A stretch of 11,709 nt of DNA from NCBI GenBank assembly GCA_037442205.1, contig JBBIQS010000137.1, forward strand, positions 1 through 11,709, written 5' to 3'. The stretch comes from JBBIQS01 sp037442205 (GTDB lineage Bacteria > Myxococcota > Myxococcia > Myxococcales > UBA5297). Positions 1 to 5,592 of the stretch are shown here, piece after piece (position 1 is the first letter of the stretch; each line of letters opens with the position of its first letter). The notes beneath the pieces are model-generated. The model was given only the letters and a program-made list of their open reading frames with translations, was not told the DNA's origin and searched no databases. The position numbers and the translations under genes were made by a program.

Positions 1-112
1 CGTCTACGTCGATCCCCCCACCCGCTCGATCATCGTCCGGCTGGGCAGCTCGCGCTTCACCCCCGAGGCCGAGGAGTGGGTCGGCATCTTCCGCCAGGTC
101 TTGGGGCAGTGA
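1..112 (+). CDS. C-terminal end of a probable beta-lactamase-family serine hydrolase (5' truncated)
   Basis: Only the last 36 codons are in the window; the reading frame enters at base 2 and ends at TGA 110-112. The tail reads VYVDPPTRSIIVRLG and then a short stretch with EEWVGIF. A 'vDP....iVRLG' strand close to the C-terminus is typical of the penicillin-binding / class C beta-lactamase-like serine hydrolases, including 6-aminohexanoate-dimer hydrolase relatives, where it is a core strand followed by a final helix. The catalytic SxxK and YxN motifs would lie upstream and cannot be checked, so substrate and location are unknown. If the block bounded by the 21-bp repeats is an insertion, this gene would once have stood roughly 115 bp upstream of the dehydrogenase genes, on the same strand. 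The family call is moderate; that this is a real gene end is well supported by protein character and codon use. Confidence 0.6.
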   Translation, partial: VYVDPPTRSIIVRLGSSRFTPEAEEWVGIFRQVLGQ

Positions 113-115
113 GCG

Positions 116-141
116 GGCCGCTGCGCCAGCCTTGAGCGGCC
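116..141 (+). terminator. Hairpin just after the hydrolase stop, possible terminator
   Basis: Bases 116-122 (GGCCGCT) pair perfectly with 135-141 (AGCGGCC), leaving a 12-base loop, four bases after the stop codon at 112. There is no T-run after it, so intrinsic termination is uncertain. The right arm lies inside the first copy of the 21-bp direct repeat. Confidence 0.3.
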
Positions 142-144
142 GTC
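124..144 (+). repeat. 21-bp perfect direct repeat, left copy
   Basis: The 21 bases starting CGCCAGCCTT and ending CGGCCGTC are identical to 1380-1400, in the same orientation. The next base differs on each side, so the match is exactly 21 bp. The two copies bracket the lower-GC membrane-protein gene and the gene-free stretch behind it. Confidence 0.9.
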
Positions 145-159
145 GGCGTCAAATGCGAG

Positions 160-864
160 TCAGAATCCAAATGCGATCACGGGCAGCACTACTGCCGGAG
201 GTCCGGGTGCGTCGTGCCTGCTCAGGGGCGGAGGGGCCAGGACAATGGGCGGTGCGGGAGGCACGGCGTCTGCTCTCGCCTTCGGCTTAGCGATGCTTGT
301 GGCTATTAGTGGCAGGGTGGCGAGGCGAATCAAAGCGGCCCCAGCAAAAACAAGAATATCGCCAACGCTAAACTTGGAGGGATCCAACACGTTGAAACCG
401 ATTGTCGCCGCGACGAGAAACGAAGGAAGCAGACTGGCTCCCAGGGATGCCCAAAAAGCAGCCCCGAAACGCCAAGACTCGGCATCGATGGAACGGAACG
501 CCCCGGCGGTCGCTCCTAGCGACCCAAGCACCGTCTCGAAAGCGGTCAGCTGCAGCGTGGACAAGTAGATCGCGACAAGCCTGGAACTAAAATCAGGGAG
601 AGAGTGGGCCCACGCGTAGACTGGAATGAAGAGCATTGCGGCCGCGGCATCGGCAACGGCCATGCCTGCCAGCGAGTAGCCAAACTGCGGCCACCTTGGC
701 CAGGCACCCTCGTCTTCGGGTCTGGCCTCCGTGAGCCTCAGGGACGTCCCCTCCTGAGGCAAAAAAGAGCTCGAGTTCTTCATCTGCGCTGGTTCAAGAG
801 CGAGCGCATTGGAAGAAGGAAGAGACGAAATCGCCAGGTGAAGCGAGAGCATCAGAGTTGGCAT
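160..864 (-). CDS. Multi-pass membrane protein of unknown function, about four TM segments
   Basis: A 234-residue protein. The start ATG at 862-864 has AAGGA five bases upstream on its strand, which supports this start. Residues 1-22 are hydrophobic and end with an ALA that could be a signal-peptidase site, though no positive charge precedes it. A polar stretch (24-60) is followed by four hydrophobic segments at about 61-89, 97-121, 133-158 and 167-191. Next comes a Pro-rich tail (201-223), and the protein ends in a hydrophobic stretch with terminal Phe. I do not recognise a family. Base composition is clearly lower in GC than its neighbours (32 of 60 bases in 301-360, against 41 of 60 in 3361-3420). 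It runs opposite to the genes on both sides and lies inside the block bounded by the 21-bp repeats. All this fits acquired DNA. It is real by its ribosome site and membrane-protein character; its function is unknown. Confidence 0.65.
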   Translation of the reverse strand: MPTLMLSLHLAISSLPSSNALALEPAQMKNSSSFLPQEGTSLRLTEARPEDEGAWPRWPQFGYSLAGMAVADAAAAMLFIPVYAWAHSLPDFSSRLVAIYLSTLQLTAFETVLGSLGATAGAFRSIDAESWRFGAAFWASLGASLLPSFLVAATIGFNVLDPSKFSVGDILVFAGAALIRLATLPLIATSIAKPKARADAVPPAPPIVLAPPPLSRHDAPGPPAVVLPVIAFGF

Positions 865-1379
865 GGGCGTCCTTGGAGACTTGCTGTTGCAGTGGGACTG
901 CCACGACGGTCGACCTCGTTCGGCTGGACTGGCTCAGGTTCTCGCGGAGTGGCTTGGTCGCCTGAACATCGCTCCTAGCCGCGATCCCAAGGACCGAGGA
1001 AGGCGGGGTAACCAGCTCGCCAGCCGCGTCGCGCGCATGGCGTGGCTAATCGTCGAGCGACTCTCCATAAGGTCGTCCCCGGAGCTGCTCGCTTCTGGTG
1101 AGTCTGCCGCCCGCCGCCCCCCTCACTGGCCCTGCCCTCTCTCCGACCAGACGATTTGAAGGCAGACTGCGGCGGCTGGTCAACCCATTGCTGGTCGCGC
1201 GGTGCGGCGAAGCCCGACGGCCCCTCGATCACGTGACGCACGGAAAGCACCTTCGGCCAATGGCTCTCGGTACGGCGACAGCGACGGCGCCCAGCTCGTC
1301 TCCGCCCACTGGCTCGATCGAGCCGCCAGCCTGGCGCACGCGCCCTTCGCCTACCGGCACCAGCGGTGGCTGCCTTTCC
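865..1379. other. Gene-free stretch within the repeat-bounded block
   Basis: I see no convincing gene here on either strand. Open frames of about 90-100 codons exist in several overlapping frames but have Arg/Pro/Gly-rich translations with no domain character, as expected from high GC alone. The first few dozen bases must hold the promoter and ribosome site of the leftward membrane-protein gene. No transposase fragment, tRNA or terminal inverted repeat was recognised. Confidence 0.5.
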
Positions 1380-1400
1380 CGCCAGCCTTGAGCGGCCGTC
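1380..1400 (+). repeat. 21-bp perfect direct repeat, right copy
   Basis: Identical to 124-144. Its last nine bases (1392-1400) form part of the 5' arm of the first hairpin of the candidate leader before the dehydrogenase genes. If the block is an insertion, it therefore landed at the upstream edge of that leader. Confidence 0.9.
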
Positions 1401-1469
1401 TTCGGGCTGCTAGAAGTTGGCCGCCGAGAGCACTCCGGCTCTCGTCCTCGCGGACTGACAAACCGCGAG
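1392..1469 (+). promoter_or_regulatory. Three contiguous hairpins: candidate structured mRNA leader of the dehydrogenase operon
   Basis: Hairpin I pairs 1392-1403 with 1413-1424: eleven pairs including one G-U, with one T-T mismatch and a nine-base loop. Hairpin II pairs 1425-1431 (CGAGAGC) with 1438-1444, a perfect 7-bp stem with a six-base loop. Hairpin III pairs 1447-1453 (CTCGCGG) with 1463-1469, a perfect 7-bp stem with loop ACTGACAAA. They are separated by zero and two bases and end five bases before the GGAGG ribosome site at 1475. An alternative stem (1391-1397 with 1405-1411) would compete with hairpin I. I recognise no known riboswitch class. It could regulate translation of the dehydrogenase, terminate upstream transcription without a T-run, or be a by-product of high GC. 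Confidence 0.4.
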
Positions 1470-1474
1470 ACCCC

Positions 1475-1479
1475 GGAGG
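1475..1479 (+). promoter_or_regulatory. Ribosome binding site favouring the TTG start at 1485
   Basis: GGAGG ends five bases before TTG 1485. The in-frame GTG at 1479 would overlap this site, so it would have no usable Shine-Dalgarno spacing. The TTG is therefore the better-supported start; the difference is only two residues. Confidence 0.55.
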
Positions 1480-1484
1480 TGCCT

Positions 1485-2831
1485 TTGAACCGCCGCCTCG
1501 CCGCCCAGGCCGAGCTCTTCACCTTCTCCTACAACGGCCAGCCGATCACCGCCGTCCCCGGCGACACCCTCGCCTCGGCCCTGCTCGCCAACGGCGTCGA
1601 CATCTTCTCGCGCTCCATCAAGTACCACCGCCCCCGCGGCGCCTGGTGCCTGGCCGGCCGCTGCTCCCACTGCCTGGTCCGCGTCGACGGCGTCCCCGAC
1701 CTGCAGGCCTGCACCACCCCCGCCGCAGCCGGCCTCAACGTCACCGCCCAGAACTCCTATCCCTCGGCCAAGCACGACGTCCTGGCCGCCATCGACTGGA
1801 TGTTCCCCAAGGGCCTCGACCACCACGCCATGTTCGCCGGGGTCCCGGTGGTCGAGGACGCGGTTGCCAAGGTCGCCCGCCACATCGCCGGCATCGGCCC
1901 CTTGCCCGACGCCGCCCGCGGCCCCGACGTCCCGGTCGAACAGCGCCGCACCGAGTTCGCCGTCGTCGGCGCCGGCCCCGCCGGGCTGGCCTGCGCCCTC
2001 GAGCTGGCCAAGGCCGGCAGGAAGGTCGAGCTCGTCGACGAGCGCCCCCGCGTCGGCGGCCGGCTCCTCAGCGCCCTGGACGAGGTCCCTCCGGATCTGG
2101 CCTGGGCCGAGCAAACCGCCACCGAATTCACCAGTGCCGGCGGGCAGTTGTCGCTCCAGTCCACGGTGCTGGCCATCTACAAGGACGAGCAGCCGCGGCT
2201 CCTGGCCATCCGCCAGCGCGGGCCGGATCGGCTGTCGCTACTGACCGCCCAGAAGCTGGTGTTCTGCAACGGCGCCATCGAGCCGCTCGAGCCGTTCGAG
2301 AACAACGACCTGCCCGGCGTCTACGCCGGCCGCGGCCTGGCCCGGATGCTCAAGCTGCAGCAGGTCCTTCCCGGCCAGCAGGCGGTAATCGTCGGCTCGA
2401 CCTCGGAGGCTCTGGCCCTGGCGCGCCAGTTCGCCGCCGCCGGTGCCGAGGTCGCCGCGATCGTCGATCCTTCCGGCGCCCTGCGCTCCACCGAGTTCCG
2501 GCTCATCGCCGGCAAGCCCTCGCGCGCCCACGGGCGGTCGGCGGTCAAGGCGCTCGACGTGCTCGCCCAGACCGGCGGCGAGGAGCGGATCGGCTGCGAT
2601 CTGGTGGCGGTGCTGGGCATGCCGTCGGCGGCGATCGAGCTGCCGCGGCAGGCGGGGGCCTTCATCGGATATTTGCGCGAGGCGGGCGGCTATCGGGTCG
2701 AGGCGGTTGAGGGCAAGACCACCGCCGAGGGAGTCTTCGCCGCCGGGGACGTGACCGGCGTGGGCAGCGCTGCGCAGGCGCGGCAACAGGGACAGGCCCT
2801 CGGGCGCGCCCTGGCCGCGCTGGCTTTTTGA
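1485..2831 (+). CDS. [2Fe-2S]/FAD dehydrogenase alpha subunit (sarcosine oxidase alpha / HcnA-HcnB-like), lacking its C-terminal BFD domain
   Basis: 448 residues from TTG 1485 (450 from GTG 1479). Residues ~8-95 are a plant-ferredoxin-like [2Fe-2S] domain as in SoxA/HcnA, with GDTLASALLANG, RSIKYHRPRG and cluster cysteines C55, C60, C63, C76 (C-x4-C-x2-C-x12-C). A first Rossmann site GAGPAG lies at 163-168, followed by ERPRVGGRL, for FAD. A second nucleotide-binding-like segment (VIVGSTSEALALA) lies in the middle, and the closing motif VFAAGDVTGVGSAAQA is near the C-terminus. Such subunits pass electrons from an amine- or amino-acid-oxidising beta subunit, encoded here by the next gene. It lacks the GcvT-like C-terminal half of full SoxA and the terminal BFD [2Fe-2S] domain common in HcnB/OoxA types; that domain instead begins the next protein. 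The family is secure. The substrate (sarcosine, proline/hydroxyproline, opine, glycine or other) cannot be read from sequence. Confidence 0.92.
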   Translation: MNRRLAAQAELFTFSYNGQPITAVPGDTLASALLANGVDIFSRSIKYHRPRGAWCLAGRCSHCLVRVDGVPDLQACTTPAAAGLNVTAQNSYPSAKHDVLAAIDWMFPKGLDHHAMFAGVPVVEDAVAKVARHIAGIGPLPDAARGPDVPVEQRRTEFAVVGAGPAGLACALELAKAGRKVELVDERPRVGGRLLSALDEVPPDLAWAEQTATEFTSAGGQLSLQSTVLAIYKDEQPRLLAIRQRGPDRLSLLTAQKLVFCNGAIEPLEPFENNDLPGVYAGRGLARMLKLQQVLPGQQAVIVGSTSEALALARQFAAAGAEVAAIVDPSGALRSTEFRLIAGKPSRAHGRSAVKALDVLAQTGGEERIGCDLVAVLGMPSAAIELPRQAGAFIGYLREAGGYRVEAVEGKTTAEGVFAAGDVTGVGSAAQARQQGQALGRALAALAF

Positions 2832-2835
2832 GGAG
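2824..2835 (+). promoter_or_regulatory. Alpha/beta gene junction: T-run, stop codon and embedded ribosome site
   Basis: The end of the alpha gene reads GCT TTT TGA and is followed directly by GGAG, so AGGAG (2831-2835) overlaps the stop. AGGAG abuts ATG 2836 with no spacer but lies six bases before the in-frame GTG 2842, which is the better spacing. The codon TTT before TGA can re-pair perfectly after a +1 slip (TTT 2827-2829), placing ribosomes in the frame of the next gene with no stop in between. Translational coupling is likely; frameshifting is only a possibility. Confidence 0.5.
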
Positions 2836-4326
2836 ATGGCCGTGGGCAAATCGCTGGTCTGCACCTGCGAAGACGTCACCGTCGACGACATCCAGCACGC
2901 CATCGACAAGGGCTTCAAGGACGTCGAGTCGGTCAAGCGCTACACCGGCTTCGGCACCGGGATGTGCCAGGGCAAGAGCTGCCAGTCGGCGGTGGCCCGG
3001 CTGCTGGAGGAGAAGGCCCAGCTCAAGAGCGAGCGGCTCTCCCCGTTCACTCCCCGCCCGCCCTTCCAGCCGACCTCGCTGCGCACCTACGCCTCGATCC
3101 CGGTCGATCCCGCCACGGCTCCGGGCCCGGGAGTGCCCCCGGCGCTGAACCTGGCCAACCATCCGCAGATGCAAGCCGAGCCGGTCCCGGAGAAGGCCGA
3201 GGTGGTGATCATCGGCGGCGGGATCCTCGGGCTGGCGCTGGCCTACAACCTGTCGCTGCGCGGGGTCACCGACGTGGTGGTGCTCGAGCAGAGCTACCTG
3301 TGCGCCGGCGCCAGCGGCCGCAACGGCGGCGGCGTGCGGATGCAGTGGTCCACCCGCTCCAACGTCGAGCTGGCGCGCCGCTCGATCGACATCTGCAAGA
3401 CCTTCGCCCGCGACCTGGGGATCAACGTCTGGTTCCGCGCCGGCGGCTACCTGTTCCTCGCCCCCGACGCCGAGCACGCCCGGCGCCTGGAACGCAACGC
3501 CGCGCTGCACAACTCGCTCGGCGTCCCGACCGAAATCCTCAGCCCCGACGGCGCCCGCGGAGTGGTCCCCGAGCTCGACACCAAGGGCATCGTGGCTGCG
3601 GCCTTCAATCCGCAGGACGGCGTGCTCTTCCCCTGGCCGTTCCTGTGGGGCTACGCCAACGGCGCCTCGCAGCGCGGGGTTAAGATCGAGACCTTCACCC
3701 GGGTCACCGGCTTCGAGATGGCCCAGGGCAAGATCGCCGCGGTGAAGACCGACCGCGGCACCATCCGCTGCCAGCGGGTGGTCAACGCCGCCGGCGCCTG
3801 GAGCCCGCAGGTCGCCAAGCTGGCCGGCGTCACCCTGCCCAACGAGCCGCACCGACACGAGATTCTGGTCACCGAGCCGATGAAGCCGTTCCTGGGACCG
3901 CTGGTCAGCGTACTCGGCAGCGGGCTCTACTTCTCCCAGTCCAACCGCGGCGAGATCGTCGGCGGAATGGGCGATCCCAACGAGCCGGCGGGGCTGGAGA
4001 TGGGCTCGACCCTGCGCTTCCTGGCCCGTTTCTCTAAGGCCATCCTCAAGGCGATGCCGGTGCTGGGCGAGGTCAAGGTCCTGCGCCAGTGGGCCGGCTG
4101 CTACGACGTCACCCCAGACAACCAGCCGATCCTCGGCGACACGCCGGGCGTTTCCAACTTCGTCCAGCTCAACGGCTTCGTCGGCCACGGGTTCATGATG
4201 GGCCCGGCCATGGGCGAGCGCGCCGCGGCTTGGATGTGCGGGCAGAGCGACGAGATGTTCTCGCGCTTCAATCTCAGCCGCTTCGCCGAGGGGCGCAGCG
4301 AGCGCGAGGACTTCATCATCGGGTAA
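2836..4326 (+). CDS. FAD-dependent amino-acid/amine dehydrogenase beta subunit (sarcosine oxidase beta-like) with N-terminal BFD-type [2Fe-2S] domain
   Basis: 496 residues from ATG 2836; GTG 2842 (two codons in) has better ribosome-site spacing and may be the true start. Residues ~7-57 form a BFD/SoxA_A3-like [2Fe-2S] domain: CTCEDVT with C9 and C11, then GMCQGKSC with C44 and C49. A Pro-rich linker (~68-118) follows. The rest is a DAO-fold oxidoreductase: FAD site GGGILG at 127-132, GASGRNGGGVRMQWSTRSN, FNPQDGVLFPW, VVNAAGAWSP, and the C-terminal RQWAGCYDVTPDNQPILG and NGFVGHGFMMGPA, which match sarcosine oxidase beta / OoxB / HcnC relatives closely. It would oxidise an amine or amino acid and pass electrons to the alpha subunit and then to an acceptor. 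It is the second gene of the operon, four bases after the alpha stop. A BFD domain at the front of the DAO subunit is odd for this family. The family is sure; the substrate is unknown. Confidence 0.92.
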   Translation: MAVGKSLVCTCEDVTVDDIQHAIDKGFKDVESVKRYTGFGTGMCQGKSCQSAVARLLEEKAQLKSERLSPFTPRPPFQPTSLRTYASIPVDPATAPGPGVPPALNLANHPQMQAEPVPEKAEVVIIGGGILGLALAYNLSLRGVTDVVVLEQSYLCAGASGRNGGGVRMQWSTRSNVELARRSIDICKTFARDLGINVWFRAGGYLFLAPDAEHARRLERNAALHNSLGVPTEILSPDGARGVVPELDTKGIVAAAFNPQDGVLFPWPFLWGYANGASQRGVKIETFTRVTGFEMAQGKIAAVKTDRGTIRCQRVVNAAGAWSPQVAKLAGVTLPNEPHRHEILVTEPMKPFLGPLVSVLGSGLYFSQSNRGEIVGGMGDPNEPAGLEMGSTLRFLARFSKAILKAMPVLGEVKVLRQWAGCYDVTPDNQPILGDTPGVSNFVQLNGFVGHGFMMGPAMGERAAAWMCGQSDEMFSRFNLSRFAEGRSEREDFIIG

Positions 4327-4340
4327 GGAGCGCAGCGACG

Positions 4341-4724
4341 ATGCCCGACGACCAGCAGCTACCACCCGACGAGCCCCTCGACGACTTCCGCTTCGCCCGC
4401 GGACTGGCTCAGGCTGGCCGCTCCCACGAGCAGATTCGGGCCGAGCTGAGGACCCGGGGCGTCGATGGCGACCTGGCAGAGCAGATCCTGCGCGGAATCG
4501 GGCAGGAGCGCTCCTCACGCCGCAAGGGCATCAAGTCCTGGGTCTTCCTGCTCGCTGGTACCGCGTTCCTGGGCATCGCCGTCGTCGATCTGGTCGCCCG
4601 GCTTCCCTCGTTCTTGTTGCTCGGCCTGATCGCTGGCCCGGTGGCACTCGCAGCGTTGCCCTGGATCGGTATTGGCTTCGGCATCTCCGGCTGCATCCTG
4701 GTGATCGCCGGATTGCGCCGCTGA
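4341..4724 (+). CDS. Small membrane protein, paralogue of the next gene
   Basis: 127 residues. AAGGAG at 4325-4330 overlaps the previous stop and lies ten bases before ATG 4341. The N-terminal part is soluble: an acidic start, then a helical module at ~16-54 (FRFARGLAQAGRS, QIRAELRTRGVD, LAEQILRGIG). A basic stretch (ERSSRRKGIK) comes next, then hydrophobic segments at ~66-85 and ~90-124 that could hold two or three TM helices. The next protein carries the same module, with 20 identical residues out of 39 aligned without gaps. The pair is thus a tandem duplication downstream of the dehydrogenase, and the short spacing suggests one transcript. The module's 'L..RGV...LA..I.RG.G' pattern resembles short two-helix modules found before TM segments in many small bacterial proteins. 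I assign no function; membrane anchoring of something near the dehydrogenase is a guess. Confidence 0.75.
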   Translation: MPDDQQLPPDEPLDDFRFARGLAQAGRSHEQIRAELRTRGVDGDLAEQILRGIGQERSSRRKGIKSWVFLLAGTAFLGIAVVDLVARLPSFLLLGLIAGPVALAALPWIGIGFGISGCILVIAGLRR

Positions 4725-4742
4725 GTTCGGTTGGATGGCGAC

Positions 4743-5177
4743 ATGTCCCAGGACCTTCCTCCCAGCGAGCCGCCTTCGGAGCCGAGCGAAAAGGCTCCCT
4801 ACGAGCCGTTTCAGCACGCGCGCGAGCTCGCCCGCGAGGGCTCCTCGCTTCCTCAGATTCGAGAGGCGCTGATCGCCCGCGGCGTGGACGCCGAGCTGGC
4901 CGACCTGGTCATCCGCGGGCTGGGAACCGAGCACGTTGCCCGTCGCCGCTGGATCCTCTCCACGATCATGATGGCCGCCGGAATCACTCTCCTCGCCCTC
5001 TCGGTGGCCTTTATCGTCGCCCTCTTCGCGGCGGGCCCTCGCGCCTATATCTGCGGCGAAACCGGCGGCCCCTGCCCTCCAGATTTCCTCGATCGGCTGG
5101 CGCGCGCTCCGACGGCGGCAATTTTCGCGGCGGCCGTCCTTGGAATCTTGCTGGTGGTCCGCGCTATCCGCCGTTGA
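4743..5177 (+). CDS. Small membrane protein, paralogue of the previous gene
   Basis: 144 residues from ATG 4743. An in-frame TTG at 4731 would add four residues; only a weak GGA precedes the ATG. A Pro/Glu/Ser-rich start (5-22) leads to the shared helical module at ~23-61 (FQHARELAREGSS, QIREALIARGVD, LADLVIRGLG). A short basic patch (68-69) comes next, then TM helices at ~70-97 and ~123-140. Between them is a short, probably external loop with two cysteines (CGETGGPC, 104-111) that could form a disulfide. It starts 18 bases after the previous stop and looks like the fourth gene of the operon. It differs from its paralogue in having the Cys loop and a longer Pro-rich N-terminus, so the copies may have diverged in role. 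Function unknown. Confidence 0.75.
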   Translation: MSQDLPPSEPPSEPSEKAPYEPFQHARELAREGSSLPQIREALIARGVDAELADLVIRGLGTEHVARRRWILSTIMMAAGITLLALSVAFIVALFAAGPRAYICGETGGPCPPDFLDRLARAPTAAIFAAAVLGILLVVRAIRR

Positions 5178-5271
5178 GCGCTGACGCGCCGGAACCATCC
5201 CATCGGTCTGCACCTCCAGGCGAGGGGCGGGATTGGCGACCGGGCGTGGTGCTCGGGGCGCGGAAAGACGC

Positions 5272-5277
5272 TAAGAT
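5272..5277 (+). promoter_or_regulatory. Possible -10 element for a leaderless transcript
   Basis: TAAGAT lies six bases before ATG 5284, a distance at which transcription could begin at or next to the start codon. No ribosome site precedes this ATG, which would fit leaderless translation. I see no good -35 match at the usual distance, so the call is weak. Confidence 0.25.
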
Positions 5278-5283
5278 TTCAGC

Positions 5284-5553
5284 ATGTTCGGCGAGATGCT
5301 CGACACCACTCCCGAGGCTCGGCGCTTCTACTACGAGAGGCTCGGCCGGCTGTCGGTCGCGGAGCGCCTCGCGCTCATGGACGGCTGCACCCGCACCATG
5401 CGCTCGGTGTGCGAGGCGGCAATCCGCAGAGACCACCCGGGGATCACGCCGCAGGAACTGCAGGCGAGAGTCGCCGTCCGCCTCTACTCGCGCCAACTGG
5501 TCGAGCGCTTCATCGGCAGGGTTCCCGAGACGCGAAGTGAGTTTTGGGGCTGA
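5284..5553 (+). CDS. Small soluble protein of unknown function (89 aa)
   Basis: The protein is helical and charged, with the blocks TTPEARRFYYERLGRLS, VAERLALMDG, CEAAIRRDHPGITPQELQAR and AVRLYSRQLV. This style, an 'EaR..q...lR.ls..eRl....' start and an 'iR..HPg.s..El..rla..LYg' end, recurs in short conserved bacterial proteins that I know only as uncharacterised. Some of these lie beside nucleotidyltransferase-like or toxin-antitoxin-like partners, but no such partner is evident here. No signal peptide or TM segment is present. There is no clear ribosome site; see the possible leaderless promoter at 5272. It lies 106 bases after the membrane-protein pair and 39 bases before the next gene, on the same strand. 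That it is real rests on its typical protein composition; function is not assigned. Confidence 0.7.
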   Translation: MFGEMLDTTPEARRFYYERLGRLSVAERLALMDGCTRTMRSVCEAAIRRDHPGITPQELQARVAVRLYSRQLVERFIGRVPETRSEFWG

Positions 5554-5592
5554 GCGCACCGAGGGACGGGGAAGGTCGGAACTCCAATTCCC

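Noticed and set aside
865..1379. Search for an integron attC site, IS end or tRNA in the gap
   Set aside because: No core attC motifs, terminal inverted repeats, transposase remnants or cloverleaf could be recognised.
1202..2710. Long + strand frame overlapping the alpha-subunit gene
   Set aside because: The translation is dominated by Arg, Pro and Ala with no motif, and it is an off-frame shadow of the well-supported alpha subunit.
2662..4518. Very long open frame on the minus strand opposite the dehydrogenase genes
   Set aside because: The + strand frames have full FAD and [2Fe-2S] motifs. The antisense translation is Arg/Gly/Ala/His-rich without domains, the usual shadow of high GC3 codons.
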